Source: Gammaproteobacteria bacterium (lineage in GTDB: Bacteria; Pseudomonadota; Gammaproteobacteria; SZUA-152). Taken from it: a DNA stretch of 44,173 nt. This document shows, piece after piece, positions 33,206-42,090 of this stretch. The stretch's first letter is position 1; every line of letters starts with the position of its first letter. The stretch lies in assembly GCA_011051685.1 (NCBI GenBank), contig DRKQ01000099.1:1-44173 (forward strand), read 5' to 3'. A program made the position numbers and the translations under genes. Under the pieces are notes generated by a model. It saw only the letters and a program-made list of their open reading frames with translations. It searched no databases and had not been told where the DNA came from.

Positions 33206-34378
33206 TTAGCCATCCACAACACCGCCACTGACCTCTACCCTCCCTTGAACCACCCGCAACACCTTTTCTCCTGCCAGCACCGCCTGCAGGTCGTGACCCA
33301 CCAGCTCAGCGCGCCAGCCATGCAGCACCGGCAGGTCAGTATCCCCCGCCACCAGGGCCTCTACCTGTTTGCGGCCGGCCAGCAACGCGGGACTGACATC
33401 ATGCGCAAGGCCTCGCAGGCGCAACACGGCCATGAGCATATCCACCACCGCCTCCTGCTCGGGATTCAGGCGCCGACCCTGGGGTTTTTGCGGCCAACCG
33501 GCAGGATCCGAGGCCCGCGCCTCGGCAATTACCTGCAGCAGGGCCTCGCCGTGGCGCTTGAGCAGGCGCTCCTCGATGCCGCGGATCTTCGCCAGGCCGC
33601 TCAATTGGTCTGGCGCCCGGCGGGCGATGTCCACCATCACCTCGTCCTTGAGAATCCAGCGCCGCGGCCGGTTGCTGGCCTGGGCCCGTTCCTCGCGCCA
33701 CACCGCCAGGCCGCGCAGGATGGCCAATTGCGCCGAGGAGAGTTTCTGCGCCCCACGCACCCGCTTCCACAGACTGGCCGGGGCGGGGGCATAGGTGCTG
33801 CGGTCACTCATTTCGTCGAAGTCCGCCTGTAGCCATTCCAAACGTCCCTTCTCACCAAGGATCTCCACCTGCCGATGGTAGACGGTGAACAGGTAGCGCA
33901 CATCATCGGCAGCGTAGTCGATCTGCTCGGCATCCAACGGCCGCTGGCTCCAGTCGGTGCGCGTGGCGCCCTTGTCCAGGGTCACGCCCAGCATCTTCTG
34001 CACCAGATTGGCATAACCCACCTGCTCACCGAAGCCCATCAGGGTGGCGGCGATCTGGGTGTCGAACAAAGGCCGCGGCACATCACCGCGCAGGTCGAAA
34101 AAGATCTCCATGTCCTGCCGCGCACTGTGCATCACCTTGGTCACCTGCGGGTCGTAGATGATCTCCAGCAACGGTTCGAGATCCACAGCCAATGGATCGA
34201 CGCAGGCAAGCACCCCCTCGGCGGCCACCTGCAACAGGCATAACTGGGCGTAGTAGGTCTTTTCGCGCAGGAATTCAGTATCCAGGGCCAGCACCGGCTG
34301 GCCGCGTAATTGCTCACACAGCGTGGCGAGTCCTTTTTCCGTGTCAATAAACTGGGTTTTTTCCGGGAGATCAGCCAT
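33206..34378 (-). CDS. rnd: Ribonuclease D
   Basis: This 390-residue protein has the DEDD exonuclease motifs 'VLALDTEFLREKTYYAQLCL' (Exo I, D and E), 'HSARQDMEIFFDL' (Exo II) and 'QIDYAADDVRYLFTVY' (Exo III with catalytic Tyr further on), followed by two HRDC domains ('WREERAQASNRPRRWILKDE'). RNase D trims 3' ends of tRNA and other stable RNA. The ATG at 34378 is favoured over 34414, since the family starts at 'TQFIDTE'. The C-terminal 90 residues are slightly longer than in E. coli. Confidence 0.93.
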   Translation of the reverse strand: MADLPEKTQFIDTEKGLATLCEQLRGQPVLALDTEFLREKTYYAQLCLLQVAAEGVLACVDPLAVDLEPLLEIIYDPQVTKVMHSARQDMEIFFDLRGDVPRPLFDTQIAATLMGFGEQVGYANLVQKMLGVTLDKGATRTDWSQRPLDAEQIDYAADDVRYLFTVYHRQVEILGEKGRLEWLQADFDEMSDRSTYAPAPASLWKRVRGAQKLSSAQLAILRGLAVWREERAQASNRPRRWILKDEVMVDIARRAPDQLSGLAKIRGIEERLLKRHGEALLQVIAEARASDPAGWPQKPQGRRLNPEQEAVVDMLMAVLRLRGLAHDVSPALLAGRKQVEALVAGDTDLPVLHGWRAELVGHDLQAVLAGEKVLRVVQGRVEVSGGVVDG

Positions 34379-34525
34379 GGTGTGGGGCCTCTGTTTGGCA
34401 GCGCGGCGTTGCAACGCGTACCGGCAAAAAGTAAAAACGTCGCGCGACTACCGATAAGCACACCGCTCGCGTTATGATGGCGTTCATTATTTCATGCCCG
34501 GCCCTAACTTGATACGACCAACACC

Positions 34526-35044
34526 ATGAGCGCACTGCTGAATCTGATTTTAGACATCATGCGCCTGCGCGCCGGCCCCCAGGATCTGCCCTTTTCACGG
34601 CTGCTGATGCTGCTCAGCGTCGGCACCTATCTGCTGGTGGGTCTGGGTGTGGCCATGCAAGACCAGAGCATCGGCCTGGCCCTGCTCTCCGCCGGAGTGG
34701 ACACCGTCTTACTGGTGGGCCTGGCCTGGCTCGCCCTGTGGATCCGCAATTACAAGGGCCGCCTGGTGCAGACCGTCACTGCCTTCGCCACCACCGGTAC
34801 CCTGTTCGAACTCATGGGCTGGCCTCTTGTGGCCTATCTGCATAGTCTCGGCGCCAACGAGTCCAGCCCCCTGTCACTGTTGCTGCTGGCGCTCATCGTC
34901 TGGAACATTGGCGTTATCGGCCACATTCTGCGTCACGCCATTGACGTCCCCCTATGGGTGGGCACCGGCGTGGCACTGCTGTATATCTACACCTCCATCC
35001 GCGTCATGGTGGCGCTGCAAATCGCCAGCACGGCCACGGGTTGA
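34526..35044 (+). CDS. Polytopic membrane protein of unknown function
   Basis: This 172-residue protein has about four to five helices (near 24-44, 50-70, 90-110, 118-135, 148-166), the last ending in 'RVMVALQIAS'. The N-terminal cytosolic 'ILDIMRLRAGPQDLPFSRL' precedes the first helix. The plan resembles Yip1-type small membrane proteins. It is separated by 11 bases from mpl, so the two are likely co-transcribed. No function proposed. Confidence 0.7.
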   Translation: MSALLNLILDIMRLRAGPQDLPFSRLLMLLSVGTYLLVGLGVAMQDQSIGLALLSAGVDTVLLVGLAWLALWIRNYKGRLVQTVTAFATTGTLFELMGWPLVAYLHSLGANESSPLSLLLLALIVWNIGVIGHILRHAIDVPLWVGTGVALLYIYTSIRVMVALQIASTATG

Positions 35045-35055
35045 GAAAGCCGCCG

Positions 35056-36438
35056 ATGCACATCCACATCCTCGGTATCTGCGGCACCTTCATGGGCGGC
35101 ATCGCGCTGCTGGCGCGGGAGCTGGGCTTTGAGGTCAGCGGTGCAGACGAAAACGTCTACCCCCCCATGAGCACCCAACTTGCCGATGCCGGCATCGCGC
35201 TCACCGAGGGCTGGGAGCCCGCGCAGCTCGAAGCAACCCCCGATCTGGTGGTCATCGGCAACGCGATGTCGCGCGGCAACCCCGCGGTGGAATACGTGCT
35301 GGAGCGCAACCTGCCCTACACCTCCGGCCCCGCCTTTCTCGCCGATTACCTGCTGAAAGACCGCTGGGTACTGGCGGTGGCCGGCACCCACGGCAAGACC
35401 ACCACCGCCGCCATGCTGGCGTGGATCCTGGAAGACGCCGGGCTGACGCCGGGCTTTTTGATCGGCGGCGTGCCGCGCAATTTCGGTCTCTCGGCGCGCG
35501 CCGGCAACGCACCCTTCTTCGTGGTGGAGGCGGACGAATACGACACCGCATTTTTCGACAAGCGTTCCAAGTTCGTCCACTACCGGCCGCGCACGGTGAT
35601 CCTCAACAACCTGGAATACGACCATGCCGACATCTTTCCCGACATCGCGGCCATCGAGCGCCAGTTCCACCACTTGGTGCGCACCGTGCCGGGCAACGGG
35701 CTGATCATCGCCCCCGGGGCCGATGCACACATTCAACAGGTACTGGCCATGGGCCGCTGGACACCGCTGGAGTCCATCGACGCCCAGGCCGGCGGCACAG
35801 GCTGGCACGCAAAGCTCATCAACAAAGACGGCAGTGTCTTCGAGGTGTTTTTCGCCGGCCAGTCACAGGGCACGGTGCACTGGGATTCCCTGGGCCAGCA
35901 CAACGTCAACAATGCCCTGGCCGCCATCGCCGCGGCGCGCCACGCCGGGGTGCCCACAAAACATGCCATCGAGGCGCTGGGAAAATTTCAGAGCCCGAAA
36001 CGGCGCATGGAGATCCGCGGCGAGATCGGCGGCGTCACCGTGTACGACGACTTTGCCCATCACCCCACCGCCATCCAGACCACCCTCGCCGGTCTGCGGG
36101 CCAAGGTGGGCGAGGCGCGCATCATCGCCGTGCTGGAACCCCGTTCCAACACCATGCGCCTGGGCATTCACCAGGACACCCTGGGGCCCTCGCTGGCCGC
36201 GGCCGATACGGTGCTGCTCTACCAGCCCGCCGGGCTGGACTGGAATCTCGAGCAGGTCACCGCAGCACTGGACACGTCGCAGGTATTCGAGGACATCGAT
36301 ACCCTGGCCGCACATATCGCGCAGATGGCGCGCAGTGGCGACCACGTGCTGATTATGAGCAATGGGGCGTTTGGGAACCTACACGAAAAACTGCTAGCCT
36401 CTTTGAGAGGCAGAGAAAAGATAAAAGGGGAAAGATGA
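35056..36438 (+). CDS. mpl: UDP-MurNAc:L-Ala-D-Glu-meso-DAP ligase
   Basis: This 460-residue Mur ligase has the Mpl opening 'HILGICGTFMGGIALLAREL', the P-loop 'VAGTHGKTTTAAMLAWILED', 'VEADEYDTAFFDKRSKFVHY', 'LNNLEYDHADIFPD' and 'TVYDDFAHHPTAIQTTLAGL'. Mpl reuses the murein tripeptide in cell wall recycling. The start at 35056 is set by 'MHIHILGICG'. The last 9 codons ('GREKIKGER' area) lie in the left arm of a large inverted repeat (36411-36492), which also supplies the stop codon, so the natural C-terminus may have been altered by repeat insertion. Confidence 0.96.
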   Translation: MHIHILGICGTFMGGIALLARELGFEVSGADENVYPPMSTQLADAGIALTEGWEPAQLEATPDLVVIGNAMSRGNPAVEYVLERNLPYTSGPAFLADYLLKDRWVLAVAGTHGKTTTAAMLAWILEDAGLTPGFLIGGVPRNFGLSARAGNAPFFVVEADEYDTAFFDKRSKFVHYRPRTVILNNLEYDHADIFPDIAAIERQFHHLVRTVPGNGLIIAPGADAHIQQVLAMGRWTPLESIDAQAGGTGWHAKLINKDGSVFEVFFAGQSQGTVHWDSLGQHNVNNALAAIAAARHAGVPTKHAIEALGKFQSPKRRMEIRGEIGGVTVYDDFAHHPTAIQTTLAGLRAKVGEARIIAVLEPRSNTMRLGIHQDTLGPSLAAADTVLLYQPAGLDWNLEQVTAALDTSQVFEDIDTLAAHIAQMARSGDHVLIMSNGAFGNLHEKLLASLRGREKIKGER

Positions 36439-36492
36439 AAGTAAATTCATCCACGGTTTTTCTTTTATCTTTCCCCTTTTATCTTTTCTCTG
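36411..36492. repeat. Long inverted repeat overlapping mpl end
   Basis: A perfect 26-bp arm starting CAGAGAAAAGATAAAAGG at 36411-36436 is matched by its reverse complement at 36467-36492, separated by 30 bases; the pairing extends inward by 5 more bases with one G-T wobble. The AT-rich arms contrast with the GC-rich surroundings. The left arm lies in the last codons of mpl. The hairpin could end transcription or mark a small palindromic mobile unit. Confidence 0.88.
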
Positions 36493-36523
36493 ACATGCTA
36501 AAACCCACAGCGCCACGCACTCA

Positions 36524-37156
36524 ATGAAAAAAATGAATACTGAAGAAGTAACGTCGATAACACTTGCCCTCACCGGCGCCTCCGGCGCGCAATACGGATT
36601 ACGATTGCTGGGCTGTCTGCTGGATGCCGGCGCCCAGGTCAGCCTGATGATCTCGCAACCGGCGCAGGTGGTGATCGCCACGGAGACCGACGTAGACCTG
36701 CCGGGGCGCGCCGAGGAACAGCAGATTTTCCTCAGTGAGTATTTCGACGCCGCTGAAAATCAGCTGCAGGTATTCGGCCGCGAGCAGTGGATGTCACCCC
36801 TGGCCAGCGGCTCCAACACCGCCCGCGCCATGGTGGTCTGCCCCTGTTCCTCGGCCACCCTGTCCGCCATCGCCCAGGGCGCCAGCCGCGACCTCATCGA
36901 GCGCGCCGCCGACGTGATGCTCAAGGAACGTCGCCAGCTGATTCTGCTGCACCGCGAGATGCCGGTGTCCAGCATCCACCTGGAAAACATGCTCAAGTTG
37001 TCCCGCGAGGGCGTCGTTATCATGCCCGCCAGCCCGGGCTTTTATCACCGCCCCCAGGACCTGGATGAACTGATAGACTTCGTGGTGGCGCGCATCCTGG
37101 ATCACCTGCGCATCGAACACACGCTGCTACCACGTTGGGGCGAACACCACACATGA
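36524..37156 (+). CDS. ubiX: Flavin prenyltransferase
   Basis: The 210-residue protein has the UbiX pattern '[20 protein letters not shown]' (FMN site), '[20 protein letters not shown]', '[20 protein letters not shown]' and '[20 protein letters not shown]', then '[20 protein letters not shown]'. UbiX makes prenylated FMN, the cofactor of UbiD decarboxylases in ubiquinone synthesis; UbiD is not in the window. ATG 36524 has no Shine-Dalgarno; an internal ATG at 36533 would omit 3 residues. The gene end overlaps the next ORF as ATGA. Confidence 0.95.
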   Translation: MKKMNTEEVTSITLALTGASGAQYGLRLLGCLLDAGAQVSLMISQPAQVVIATETDVDLPGRAEEQQIFLSEYFDAAENQLQVFGREQWMSPLASGSNTARAMVVCPCSSATLSAIAQGASRDLIERAADVMLKERRQLILLHREMPVSSIHLENMLKLSREGVVIMPASPGFYHRPQDLDELIDFVVARILDHLRIEHTLLPRWGEHHT

Positions 37157-37740
37157 GTACTCTCACCATTCCCCTGTTCCCGCTGCATGCCGTATTGTTT
37201 CCCGGCGGCACCCTGCCGCTGCGCATCTTCGAGCCGCGCTACCTGGACATGATCAGCGACTGCATGAAACAGGACCGGGGCTTCGGTGTCTGTCTGATCC
37301 GCGAAGGCTCGGAAGTGGGCAAGGCCGCCGACACCTACGAGATCGGCACCCTCAGCAACATCTGCTATTTCAACCAGCAGGCCGACGGTCTGCTGGGCAT
37401 CACCGCCCACGGCCAGCAACGCTTTCGCATCCTCTCCCAGGAGATCCAGGCCAACCAGCTGACCCTGGCCGAGGTCAGCCTGCTGGACAATGAGCCCGCC
37501 TGTCCCCTGCCAAAACAATTCACCACCGCCGCGGACACCCTGCGCGCGCAACTGGAACAACTGGGCTATCCCTTCATCAAGATGGAAAAACACTACGACG
37601 ACGCCAGCTGGGTGAGCAGCCGGCTGGCGGAACTGCTGCCCATCCGCCTGGAACAGAAACAATACTTCCTGCAGCTGGACGATCCGCTGCAGCGGCTGGA
37701 AAGGTTGATGGCGCTGCTGGACGATATGGACATCAGCTGA
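37153..37740 (+). CDS. Lon N-terminal-domain protein
   Basis: About 195 residues starting '[20 protein letters not shown]', followed by '[20 protein letters not shown]' and '[14 protein letters not shown]', which are signatures of the Lon substrate-binding (LON) domain without the ATPase and protease parts. Such free-standing LON proteins are common in proteobacteria, with no defined role. The start ATG at 37153 overlaps the ubiX stop. Confidence 0.9.
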   Translation: MSTLTIPLFPLHAVLFPGGTLPLRIFEPRYLDMISDCMKQDRGFGVCLIREGSEVGKAADTYEIGTLSNICYFNQQADGLLGITAHGQQRFRILSQEIQANQLTLAEVSLLDNEPACPLPKQFTTAADTLRAQLEQLGYPFIKMEKHYDDASWVSSRLAELLPIRLEQKQYFLQLDDPLQRLERLMALLDDMDIS

Positions 37741-37764
37741 CCGACGCCATCAAACCAATAACAA

Positions 37765-37791
37765 AGGCGGACGCGCCATGCGCGCCCGCCT
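37765..37791. terminator. GC-rich hairpin between convergent genes
   Basis: AGGCGGACGCGC (37765-37776), loop CAT, GCGCGCCCGCCT (37780-37791): 12 base positions with one mismatch. No T-tract. It sits between the convergent LON-domain gene and the binding-protein gene, so it can serve both. Confidence 0.55.
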
Positions 37792-37815
37792 GAAACAACA
37801 ACTCAGCCGACAACT

Positions 37816-39300
37816 TCAGTCGTTTTTCAACCAGTCATCACAGGAACCGTCACCCATGCGATCCGTGGCCACGGACACACCGGCCACCGGCCTGGCGTAA
37901 CACTTACCACCCTCCAATTGCGCATCGCTCAGCCCCGTGAAACCACCGGCAGTGTACACCGCCTGACCTTCGGGACTGCGCAAAAACTCGATGAACTGAC
38001 GACCACGTTTCTCATTCTCCGAGGTGGCCAACAAGGCCAGGGAATAAATCTTGTCTGCATTCACCCCGTTGGTATTGGGAATACCCAGATTCCCGATGGT
38101 GGAACCCGACATGCCGGTCACCGCCGTATTGCCTGCGTTAATCTGGAAAGCCAACTCGGTAATCCATACAAAGCCCACGTCCACTGGCACAAAACCCGGC
38201 TGATTGGTTATCCCGTTAGGCGTTTCCACATGATGCACCCGTGACTCGTGGGTGTTGAACTTGTTGAGCACTGCGTATTCACAAAACACCAGGTCTGCCG
38301 CCGTGCCGCAGCCATTGTCCACCAGATCATGGGAGCTGTGGTTTTCACCCGCATCCCCACTCAGCAGCCGTGCCGCACTGGGTGAATCAGGGTGCGGCGT
38401 GGCCACCGCCTGCAGGGCAAGCTCCAGCCACTCCGCGGCCGTGTGCGTTTCGACACCGGCAGTGTAGGAGTCATCGCCGAAATGGTATTCCATGGAAATC
38501 ATGGTACCTGCCTCGGTATGGCCGTTGATATAGGCATCCACCTTCTTCATATAGCCGTTGGCGGCATTGTGTATGCCTTCATTGATGTGATCCAGGGATG
38601 AGGCCCCGATGTCGCCGGATAACAGATCCATGGCAATATCGAACTGGGTTTCGAAATCCGCATCCATCAATTCCGGATAATCGGTAGTACCGATAGCCAT
38701 GTCGCCCACATTGCCCGTACCATTGGCAGCGGACACCATCAGATCCAGACGGTTGGCGATGTAGGGCACCGCCTCATCGATAAACCCATTGTTGGCCAGG
38801 TCCTGCATCAGGTTGTAATTGGTGGAAGCGAACACATCGAAGTCGACTTGCAGATTCCCCGGCAAAAAATTGCGTTCCTCGTCATTGCCCAGCAACATGC
38901 AGCCAGATTTGATCTGCTTGCGAATCTGTCCCGGTGGAATCAACTCGATGAAATAGCGATTGGCATTGTCATTGAGATCTGCCAGGGTAAAGCCATTGGC
39001 ATCATTGGCGCGATGTGCCGGTTCCGTACCATCACCCTTACCGATGTACACATTGAAGGCGCGCATGACATGATCAAAAACCACCCATTGATTACCCGCC
39101 ATACCCAGGTTCAATTTTGAGCGATCAGGATTGCCATGAAATTCCGTGGCGCGATCAGCGGGTAAAAAGGCGCAGGTGCCTTGCAGGGTATAACTGTTAT
39201 TTTTGTCATCATGGGCAAACGCCGCACCACAGGCAAACAACAATGCGCCGCCCAACAAACCGAATCTGAAGGATTGATACCGTGTTTTATCTACATCCAT
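37816..39300 (-). CDS. Orphan periplasmic substrate-binding protein
   Basis: About 494 residues from ATG 39300, preceded by GGAG with 6-base spacing; the frame is open to 39354 but the later start has the signal peptide near its N-terminus ('FGLLGGALLFACGAAFAHD'). The C-terminal 'GRQFIEFLRSPEGQAVYTAG' followed by 'GFTGLSD' is the classic end of molybdate- or phosphate-type type 2 binding proteins. The protein is much longer than ModA or PstS (near 250-350), with an inserted or extended N-terminal half, and several Cys. No ABC permease or ATPase is nearby. Ligand unknown. Confidence 0.75.
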   Translation of the reverse strand: MDVDKTRYQSFRFGLLGGALLFACGAAFAHDDKNNSYTLQGTCAFLPADRATEFHGNPDRSKLNLGMAGNQWVVFDHVMRAFNVYIGKGDGTEPAHRANDANGFTLADLNDNANRYFIELIPPGQIRKQIKSGCMLLGNDEERNFLPGNLQVDFDVFASTNYNLMQDLANNGFIDEAVPYIANRLDLMVSAANGTGNVGDMAIGTTDYPELMDADFETQFDIAMDLLSGDIGASSLDHINEGIHNAANGYMKKVDAYINGHTEAGTMISMEYHFGDDSYTAGVETHTAAEWLELALQAVATPHPDSPSAARLLSGDAGENHSSHDLVDNGCGTAADLVFCEYAVLNKFNTHESRVHHVETPNGITNQPGFVPVDVGFVWITELAFQINAGNTAVTGMSGSTIGNLGIPNTNGVNADKIYSLALLATSENEKRGRQFIEFLRSPEGQAVYTAGGFTGLSDAQLEGGKCYARPVAGVSVATDRMGDGSCDDWLKND

Positions 39301-39629
39301 TTGAAACTCCCTTTTTATCCATTTGTCGTTAATAACAATACGCGGATTTTTCATTAATCCGCTCCTGTGATTACCTTGTGCTGAAGTCGCACTACAACAG
39401 ATAAACGAGAGTAGTAGAGCATTTCACTCAACTACCGTCAAAGGGGTAACAATCGCAAGTTACTGTTTTTAAAAAGTGAATTGGTTAATGAATGGGCAGG
39501 TTGCTTGCGTAATAAGCAGATTTTGAAATAAACCAAGGAGTGAATGCGTTCTCGAAGCGCACGAGGCTATCTGGGCGTATCGCGGGAAAAAATATGCCCT
39601 ACATTCGCCCCAGCACGTAGGGTGGGCAC
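39301..39629. repeat. Gene-free interval with a copy of the CGTAGGGTGGGC word
   Basis: No gene is supported in this 329-base gap. TGCCCTAC at 39595-39602 and GTAGGGTGGGCA at 39617-39628 form an imperfect hairpin that abuts the tyrS stop, and carry the same word as 268-280. No clear promoter for the binding-protein gene was found, although the stretch is AT-rich near 39440-39540. Confidence 0.55.
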
Positions 39630-40829
39630 TCAGACCAGTGTCACCCGTGCAAAGCGCCGCTTGCCCACCTGATAAACATGCCGCGTTCCGGCGGCGATCG
39701 TCAGCTTGCCGTCTTCGATGCGCTCGCCGTCGATGCGCACCGCGCCCTGCTTGATCATGCGCAGGGCCTCGGAGGTGCTTTTCACCAACCCCGCCTGTTG
39801 CAACAAATTTGCAATCGCAAGCCTACCGTCCGGCGCGGTTAATTCAAGCTCCGGCATGTCATCCGGCATGGCGCCTTTCTGAAAGCGGGCGATGAAGGAT
39901 GCTTTGGCCTTATCGGCGGCAGCCTTATCGTGGAAACGGCTGATGATCTCCTCGCATAACAGGAATTTGATGTCCCGCGGATTGGCGCCGTCCGCCACCT
40001 GTTTTTTAAAATCCTCGATCTCACTCATGGGGCGGAAACTGAGTAACTCGAAGTAGCGCCACATGAGTTCATCGGAAATGGACATCAGCTTGCCGAACAT
40101 CTCCTCCGCCGGTTCGTCGATGCCGATGTAGTTGCCCAGGGACTTGGACATCTTCTGCACCCCGTCCAGCCCCTCCAGCAGCGGCATGGTGAGCACCACC
40201 TGCTGCTCCTGGCCGTAGTGTTTTTGCAGCTCGCGGCCCACCAGCAGGTTGAACTTCTGGTCGGTGCCGCCCAGCTCCACGTCGGCGCGCATGGCCACCG
40301 AGTCGTAACCCTGGATCAGTGGATACAAAAATTCGTGAATGGCGATGGGCTGGCCGGATTTATAGCGCTTGGAAAAATCGTCGCGCTCCAGCATGCGCGC
40401 CACGGTGTGCTTGGCGGCCAGCTGAATGAGTTCGGCGGTGGACATCTCGTTCATCCAGCTGGAGTTGAACATCACCAGGGTCTTTTCCGGGTCGAGGATC
40501 TTGAAGATCTGCTGCTCGTAGGTGCGGGCATTTTCGATCACCGCGTCGCGGGTCAGCGGCGGGCGGGTGGTGTTCTTGCCGGTGGGGTCGCCGATCATGC
40601 CGGTGAAATCACCGATCAGGAACAGCACTTCGTGACCCAGATCCTGAAACTGGCGCAGCTTGTTGATGAGCACGGTGTGGCCCAGGTGCAGGTCCGGCGC
40701 GGTGGGATCGAAGCCGGCCTTGACACGCAGCGGCGTGCCGCGGGCCAGCTTGGTCTTGAGCTCTTCCTCGACGAGAATCTCCTCGGCACCGCGCTTGATC
40801 TGTTCCAGGGCCTGGTTTACTGCTGACAT
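39630..40829 (-). CDS. tyrS: Tyrosyl-tRNA synthetase
   Basis: This 399-residue protein is a class I synthetase with the HIGH-like '[20 protein letters not shown]' and KMSKS as '[14 protein letters not shown]'. Other blocks are '[20 protein letters not shown]' and '[19 protein letters not shown]', and a C-terminal S4 RNA-binding domain with '[17 protein letters not shown]'. It is the TyrZ-like form of about 400 residues. It charges tRNA-Tyr. The stop codon coincides with the edge of an intergenic repeat (39617-39628). Confidence 0.97.
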   Translation of the reverse strand: MSAVNQALEQIKRGAEEILVEEELKTKLARGTPLRVKAGFDPTAPDLHLGHTVLINKLRQFQDLGHEVLFLIGDFTGMIGDPTGKNTTRPPLTRDAVIENARTYEQQIFKILDPEKTLVMFNSSWMNEMSTAELIQLAAKHTVARMLERDDFSKRYKSGQPIAIHEFLYPLIQGYDSVAMRADVELGGTDQKFNLLVGRELQKHYGQEQQVVLTMPLLEGLDGVQKMSKSLGNYIGIDEPAEEMFGKLMSISDELMWRYFELLSFRPMSEIEDFKKQVADGANPRDIKFLLCEEIISRFHDKAAADKAKASFIARFQKGAMPDDMPELELTAPDGRLAIANLLQQAGLVKSTSEALRMIKQGAVRIDGERIEDGKLTIAAGTRHVYQVGKRRFARVTLV

Positions 40830-41063
40830 CGTGCTGTTTTCCCGCGTTTTTTCATATTCATGGCAAAGTGGGCGGGGATTATACCGTATCTGGCCCGCCG
40901 CGCTGACCTGGGGGAGGGTTTCCGCCTGGGTTGCGCATCAATTCATCGCGGTCTGCCCATGCCCGTGTTCCACTATATTCCTGATTTTTCTCACTAAAGC
41001 CTGTGCCCTGGCTGCCGATACTGCTTGCAGACCTGTTGATTCACCCAAGGAAAAGAACCACTT

Positions 41064-41429
41064 ATGGCCGTCCCCGTCACCGTCGTCGACGATTCCAAAA
41101 TTTCCCGCAAAATGGTCATTCGGGCCCTGCCGAAAGAATGGGACATCGAGATCACCCAGGCCGAGAACGGTGAGGAAGCACTGGCCGCCTATCGCGACGG
41201 CAAGGCCGAAGTGATGTTCCTCGATCTCACCATGCCGGTAATGGATGGCTACCAGGTACTGGAACAGCTACAAAAAGAGCAACTCAATACCTTCGTGGTG
41301 GTGATCTCGGCGGACATCCAGCCCGAGGCCCAGGTGCGAGTGAAAAAACTAGGTGCCATGGCCTTCATCAAAAAACCCGTGAAAACTTCGGATATCGAAA
41401 ATGTATTACGCGAGTACGGCCTCGTCTAA
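41064..41429 (+). CDS. Single-domain response regulator
   Basis: This 121-residue receiver has the acidic pair 'VTVVDDSKISRKMV' near the start, phospho-acceptor Asp in 'VMFLDLTMPVMDGYQVL' (about residue 52), Thr/Ser at 'VVVISADIQPEAQ' and the conserved Lys in 'AFIKKPV'. There is no output domain. It is followed by a CheC-like gene and a PAS-diguanylate cyclase, which suggests a three-gene signalling unit. AAGGAA precedes the ATG. The kinase that phosphorylates it is not in the window. Confidence 0.93.
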   Translation: MAVPVTVVDDSKISRKMVIRALPKEWDIEITQAENGEEALAAYRDGKAEVMFLDLTMPVMDGYQVLEQLQKEQLNTFVVVISADIQPEAQVRVKKLGAMAFIKKPVKTSDIENVLREYGLV

Positions 41430-41451
41430 GGCAGGCACCCTATCCCCCACC

Positions 41452-42066
41452 ATGAATATGCAACCCTACACCGAAGACCAGAACGACGCCCTGCAGGAAG
41501 TGGTGAATATCGCCATGGGCCAGGCGGGGGATTCACTGGCGCGCATCCTCGGCAATTTCGTGGCGCTGTCCGTGCCGCGCATCCGACTGGTCACCGTGAA
41601 GGACGTGATCAAGACCGTCACCGAGATGGTGGATGCCAAGGCGGAGATCTCCGCCGTCCGCCAAGCCTTCGCCAATTCCCTGCGTGGCGAAGCCATCGTG
41701 GTGTTTGCCCAGGCCGGCGCCGATGATCTGGCCGATCTCATGGGTTATGACACTGAACTGGATCAGTCCGCTGAACAGGAGTTGCTGCTGGAAGTGGGTA
41801 ATCTGTTGGTGGGTGCGGTAATCAATGGCATCTCCGACACCCTGGAGACCGACCTCAGTTTCTCCGCTCCCTCACTGATGGCCGAACGCACTCCCCTGGA
41901 ACGGGTGCTGGTACCGGAACAGTTGTCCTGGACCCATGCCCTGCTAATGGAAGTGAACTTCACCGTGGAAGGCCGCGACTTCAAATGTCATCTGTTGATG
42001 TTCATGACTGAAGAGGCCATCGACACCCTGCGCGGCATCCTCGACGAATTTCTGGAAGGCATCTGA
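41452..42066 (+). CDS. CheC-family phosphatase
   Basis: About 204 residues. CheC proteins have two E-x2-N active-site repeats; here 'LQEVVNIAMGQAGDSLARIL' (near residue 17) and 'LLLEVGNLLVGAVINGIS' (near residue 115) both keep E and N, so a catalytic, CheY-P-dephosphorylating protein is expected. It starts 22 bases after the receiver gene and likely dephosphorylates that receiver. The longer frame from 41401 overlaps the receiver and is not used. No chemotaxis genes are nearby. Confidence 0.88.
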   Translation: MNMQPYTEDQNDALQEVVNIAMGQAGDSLARILGNFVALSVPRIRLVTVKDVIKTVTEMVDAKAEISAVRQAFANSLRGEAIVVFAQAGADDLADLMGYDTELDQSAEQELLLEVGNLLVGAVINGISDTLETDLSFSAPSLMAERTPLERVLVPEQLSWTHALLMEVNFTVEGRDFKCHLLMFMTEEAIDTLRGILDEFLEGI

Positions 42067-42090
42067 CGCCTTTCCCAGCCAGTCCGCTAC

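Noticed and set aside
35421-36527. 368-codon open frame in a second plus frame of mpl
   Set aside because: It overlaps mpl fully and its translation is Arg/His/Pro/Gly-rich with no motif; typical of GC-rich shadows.
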